A DNA stretch of 64,000 nt, taken from the NCBI GenBank assembly GCA_963585895.1, contig OY757916.1, forward strand, positions 20,164,060 to 20,228,059. Reading direction: 5' to 3'. The translations under genes and the position numbers were made by a program. This document shows positions 60,019 to 64,000 of the stretch, one piece after another. The first letter of the stretch is position 1. Each line of letters opens with the position of its first letter. Below the pieces are notes generated by a model. That model was given only the letters and a program-made list of their open reading frames with translations. It searched no databases and was not told the origin of the DNA. Source of the stretch: Sepioteuthis lessoniana. Taxonomy: Eukaryota; Mollusca; Cephalopoda; Myopsida; Loliginidae.

Positions 60019-60330
60019 GTAAGTATTATTACTTATTACAAATCAATAGTCTTTTCTCTTTCTGTTGGCAGGTCTTAGAATACATTGACTACATCCTCAG
60101 CAAAGGAGTAAGTCCCCACTTCACCAACAAAAATGTGTCCTGGGTATGACATTAAATTGCATTTGGTGGTCAGACTTCAATGTTGGATGTAAACATTGCA
60201 GTTCTTAGTGAATTTTGTTGATTTCCTGGTAATATTTCTCTACTGTGAATTTTTTTTGCCAAGAAATTGGAATGGATGATTCCACTTGCCAACCAACAAA
60301 AATTGACCCTAACATTATTTTGATGTAGCT
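60019..60330. other. Intron following exon 21: divergent retroposon-3 piece
   Basis: GTCTTAGAATACATTGACTACATCC...GTGTCCTGGGTATGACATTAAATTGC (60070-60180) belongs to the family; the rest is unassigned. Confidence 0.55.
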
Positions 60331-61078
60331 GTGATTGGGGGTAGTCGTTTAGTGTTTCACTACTGTGCACAATATTGTTGGTGGTGTAGAATACATTATT
60401 TGTCACACATCACAATGCAATCAAGAAATAGATTTGCCCCATTGGCAAAGAATGCAAAGAATATGCCGACTGCATCTTCTGCAGAGACACCCCTCAAAAT
60501 AACATTAAGCTGCACCTGGTGGTGAGGCTCACCTTCTGGAGCCCAGTTGGCTGGAACCGTAGAATATGCTGACTGCATCTCTGCAGAGAGGTAAGACACC
60601 CCACCACACCCCAATGAGTGTCCTGATTTGACAATAAACCATCTGATGGTGAGGCTCCAATTCTGGACCTTTAGGAAAAATGGAGTATCTCTTTATTGCC
60701 ATTACTTCCAGGTTTACTCTGACCTGGAGTGGTAGTACCAGATAGGGCCCCATCTATGGGTTAGATTGAAATATCTAATTGTTTTCTTTACTTGGAACCA
60801 TTTAACTGTTTGCAAACAAATAACTGTTAAATTGAATTATTAGTATTACATAGCAATACTTGAAACCATTTAACTGTGTGCTAATAAAACTACTAGTGTT
60901 AGGTTGCCAAACTTGAAACTATTTAACTGTGTGCAAACAAATGAGCTCTGGCTCATCTAAAAATTGTTACCTAAAAACTATTAGTTTACAAATCATACAT
61001 ATTTAATATATTTGTATAAATAGGATTTGGCATTAAATAACCCACTAAAGTTGATATCCGTTAAAATGCAACCAACTA
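60330..61078 (+). repeat. Retroposon-3, partial plus full copy
   Basis: A partial 5' segment (60450-60535) is followed by a fuller copy from AGCCCAGTTGGCTGGAACCG (60540) through GGTAGTACCAGATAGGGCCCC, subrepeats, to GGCATTAAATAACCC...GTTAAAATGCAACC. Confidence 0.75.
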
Positions 61079-61079
61079 A

Positions 61080-61815
61080 CAATCCACTTCTGGTGCTCTG
61101 GGGAGTGTGGAGTAACCTTTCATTGTAATTACTCCCACTCTAACCCTGAGTGGTATTTTAATTTATTTGTTTAGTGGCATATCAACTCTCTATGGGTTAT
61201 GTATACTGAAATTTGATTTATACATAAATGTTTGATTGCAACCATAACTATATATCTTTTTTTATTGCATTTTTTGTCTATAATCATTTATTGGCACACA
61301 GTTATGATATCAAGTATTCCTATCTAATACTATTAATTCAAGCAATTCTATTGTTTCAAGTAACTATTCGTATTTAATAATAATAATCTTTAGTTTTTAT
61401 ACAGTTTCAAGTATTCCTATCTAATACTATTAATTCAAACAATTCTATTGTTTCAAGTAACTATTTGTATTTAATAATAATAATCTTTAGTTTGTATACA
61501 GTTATGTTTCAAGTATTCCTATCTAATACTAATCATTTTCAAACGGATCTATTTGAGCCATAGATGGGACCCTAACAAGTGAATCTAAGTCATAGCTATG
61601 AAGGGTTACTCCACATTACCCAGAGCTCTTGAATTAAATGCAATTTATTGTCATACTCAGGTTACCCCTTTTGGGTGGGGTCTTATTCATATTCTAAACC
61701 CCACTGACAGGAGGCAACAGAGTGGTAGTACTTGTGAGGGTCCCATTTTTAGATGAAATATATCTTTTTCGAAATTATTTGTATTAGATAGGAATATTTG
61801 AAACTATAAAGATTT
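61080..61815. repeat. Retroposon-3 pieces in both orientations with an ~86-bp tandem duplication
   Basis: A minus copy lies at 61150-61700 (GTTTAGTGGCATATCAACTC...CATAGATGGGACCC) with plus fragments on each side. Within it, the block ATTCAAGCAATTCTATTGTTTCAAGTAACTATT and TTTAATAATAATAATCTTTAG occurs twice in tandem (about 61347 and 61433). Confidence 0.7.
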
Positions 61816-61819
61816 CTTT

Positions 61820-62222
61820 CAAGCTGTATAGATGTACCACGTGAATCATAATGAAATACATGAAGAAAAAGCTAGATAGGAACTACACAAGGATGCTATG
61901 TGCTGTTATAAACTAATCCTGGAAGCAACACCCCACAAAACAGCAGCTGTATGGCCACTTACCTCCTATCTCACAAACCATCCAATTAAGATGGACAAGA
62001 CATATGAGCCACGGCTGGAGAAGTAAGAACAAACTCCAAAGTGATGTTCTCTTATGGACTCCTACACATGGACACACCAGTGTTGGCCAACCAGCAAAGA
62101 TTTACATACATCAGCTCCTCTGTGCAGACCCTAGATGCACCCTAGAAGACCTATTAAAGATTATTGGGACAGGTGTCAAGGGAGAATCAGGGAACACCAT
62201 GTTGTCAGTGTAACTTGATGAT
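61820..62222 (+). pseudogene. Non-LTR retrotransposon 3' end
   Basis: Reading LYGHLPPISQTIQ-like sequence, then LLWTPTHGHTSVGQPAKIY and LHQLLCADPRCTLEDLLK, same family as 59325 and 62705, with stops and an end in CTTGATGATGA. Confidence 0.75.
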
Positions 62223-62704
62223 GACCTGTGTGCAAATTATTTGTATTAAGAATAGTTACTTGAAGCTATAATTGTTTACAAAGGATTATTATTATTATTA
62301 GTTAAATGAAATACTTGAAACCATATAACAGTGTGCAAATTAATTTGAACATTTAAGGTGATTTAGTTTTTAACTTGTAAACATTATTAAATACAGTGAA
62401 ATATTTGACTCATTTGTTTAGGTAAATTAAATAGAATAACTTAACTTTTATTTTATAATCATTGTTGCATAAATCACAAGTCACTTTTTTAGGCCTCGGA
62501 AAATGAATTATTTTTGGGCAAGTATTTCTGGCTTATCAAAGAGAATGCAGCCAAATAACATTCTTCAAATAAAAATTTCTTCTTTTAAATTCATTTTAAA
62601 AGCAAACTCATTTTTAAGTGGAAATAGTTCTCAATAAAAAAAAATATCATTGATGTAATCATCTGAAACCATTTTTTGATAAAATAAATTGCAATTCACT
62701 TTGG

Positions 62705-63172
62705 CTTTTAATCATCATAATCATGTCGTGCGGCTAGCACGGATATCCCAGACCCTCTCTCTCCACGTCTCCCTATCATTCATCGCCTCCGGCAGGTCTT
62801 CAAGGTTATATCCCATATCATCACATAGCTGCTGTATGAATGTTCGAGCTGATCGTCTTGCTTTTGATTGGCCATATGCGGGGGTCCACAGGAGTACATC
62901 ACTTACGATCTCGCCCTTGCTTCTCCAGCAGTGTCCGGCATGTCTGGTTCGTCTAGCTTGTATAGTTTTCGTGATAGGTGGTAGGTGACCATATAGTTGG
63001 CGCCTTGTGGGGTGTTGCTGCCAGGACTTGTTCAATATTGCTCACAACATTCTTGTATAATTGCCGTCTAGCTTCTTCTCCAACCGTTTAGTCAGCGTCC
63101 AAGTACTGCATCCATATAGCAGTATCGACTCGACCGCAGCCTGGAAGAAACTGCGTTTCATTTTATCGGTCA
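62705..63172 (-). pseudogene. Non-LTR retrotransposon 3' end, best preserved copy
   Basis: Minus-strand frame from about 63170: KRSFFQAAVESILLYGCSTW, LEKKLDGNYTRML, a single stop, then an open 104-codon frame (63035-62721) with LYGHLPPITKTIQARRTRH, VLLWTPAYGQ and NLEDLPEAMNDRETWRERV. This region is more GC-rich than its surroundings and has few changes, so it is the youngest LINE copy here. The catalytic reverse-transcriptase core is absent (5' truncation). Confidence 0.82.
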
Positions 63173-64000
63173 GGTTTGATCATCCTAATTTTGATAATGT
63201 TATTTTTGTTATTATATATTACATAATCCTAAAGGTAGATTTCTTTACCAAGGATGCAGTATCTCTGTAACACCCTAAAACCACCTTTACATTTTACTTT
63301 TACTACATAATTGTTATGAACTGGTTCTTGCCGCTAAGCTGACTTTCAAAGCAGCACTGCTTACTGACTTTTCAAGCCAGGTGTTGATTATAGCAGTGGC
63401 CAACATTTTTTAACTATAAACCTAGGCAGGCAAATTAAAGTCAACAATGAACAGCAACAATATAACAGAGACCCAATAAATAAAGCTTAAGAACAGAAAA
63501 GAAAAAAACCTTTCTGTCTTTTATTCAAAAAGCCAGTGAACCCTGTCTGACTTTTCAAAAAGCTGTTGGTAGCAGAAATTAAAATATAAAGCAAATACAG
63601 GAACTATGTTGACACATGTGCAAAGAGTTCAAAAGAAAACTTGGTGCAAGAAAAAAAAAAAAGCAGGACAAACCCCAACAAAGCTGAGTAATGCCCAACA
63701 AAAGGGGGAGATTTACTCAGGTCTTAAACTCTCTCTTTTGGTCTAGCTGTCTCTCCTGTGTCTAACCTCAATGACCTACTCCTTTTCGTAGTGGACCTAA
63801 AATACACATTTTTACTAATGTTTCCTGGTGAATTGTCCACTTTCTTTTAGAAGGCTGGTGTTACTCAAACACTTTCCCACTTCCTCCAACATAGCAGTTC
63901 TTGCCAAACATGAGAAGAAAGGGAAAAAAGAATTCACATTTGTCATTTTTAAAAAAATTTTGCCAGACTTGTTAATGATATTTTTGGTATGGTTTTTGTT
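63173..64000. other. Right edge: possible LTR-like sequence, no exon
   Basis: Contains TGTTATGAACTGG near 63313, AATAAATAAAGC near 63477, and TTGGTAGCAGAAATT near 63563, which together resemble a retrotransposon LTR with polyadenylation signal and primer-binding site. Ends are not convincing. No zinc-finger coding sequence is present. Confidence 0.3.

Noticed and set aside
62689-62988. 99-codon plus-strand frame at the right end
   Set aside because: It is the antisense of the LINE 3' end on the minus strand, which has the recognisable protein pattern.

Overview
This is animal nuclear DNA: AT-rich, full of GT-AG introns, tRNA-derived SINEs, mariner/Tc1 relics, Penelope-like and other non-LTR retroelement fragments, LTRs and (AT)n microsatellites. 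The repeat mixture resembles invertebrate genomes, perhaps a mollusc or another lophotrochozoan, but no ribosomal or mitochondrial marker is present and the taxon remains a guess. There are no bacterial-type operons, CRISPR arrays or phage genes.

The window is dominated by one gene on the + strand, an orthologue of vertebrate ZNF236. I find 21 internal coding exons between 4860 and 60018. They join in one open frame: every exon has AG/GT borders and every junction phase agrees. The joined segment is about 1617 residues and carries 25 C2H2 zinc fingers. By memory comparison with human ZNF236 (about 1845 residues, 30 fingers), the five missing C-terminal fingers should lie to the right of 64000 and the start-codon exon to the left of 4860. 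Fingers 1-9 lie at 7343-15792. Fingers 10-25 form four related four-finger modules in the order A-B-B'-A'. Low-complexity acidic or Gln/Ser/Thr/Gly-rich linkers lie at exons 1, 7-8, 13-15, 18 and 20-21. The product is probably a nuclear sequence-specific DNA-binding regulator.

The introns are crowded with repeats. Four SINE-like families recur: SINE-1, tRNA-derived with a (TAAATA) end; SINE-2, tRNA-derived with a (CTTA)n end; retroposon-3, about 550 bp with an (AAACC)n end and 12-bp target-site duplications; and SINE-4, which shares the SINE-1 tail. There are also mariner-derived elements of about 530 bp that keep only the transposase DNA-binding domain, a Tc1-type MITE, Tc1, Gypsy and Penelope-like relics, non-LTR retrotransposon 3' ends, a solo LTR nested in a SINE-2, and three complex minisatellites (45, 38 and 27/31 bp).

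The most unusual things I found are two short sense-strand copies of this gene's own exons. A 68-bp piece of exon 10 and a gapped piece of about 79 bp of exon 20 sit in adjacent introns, each inside a transposable element. Next come the 45-bp array, in which every unit carries a splice-like AG|GTAAGG, and the A-B-B'-A' finger architecture. I see no wholly new multi-gene system here.
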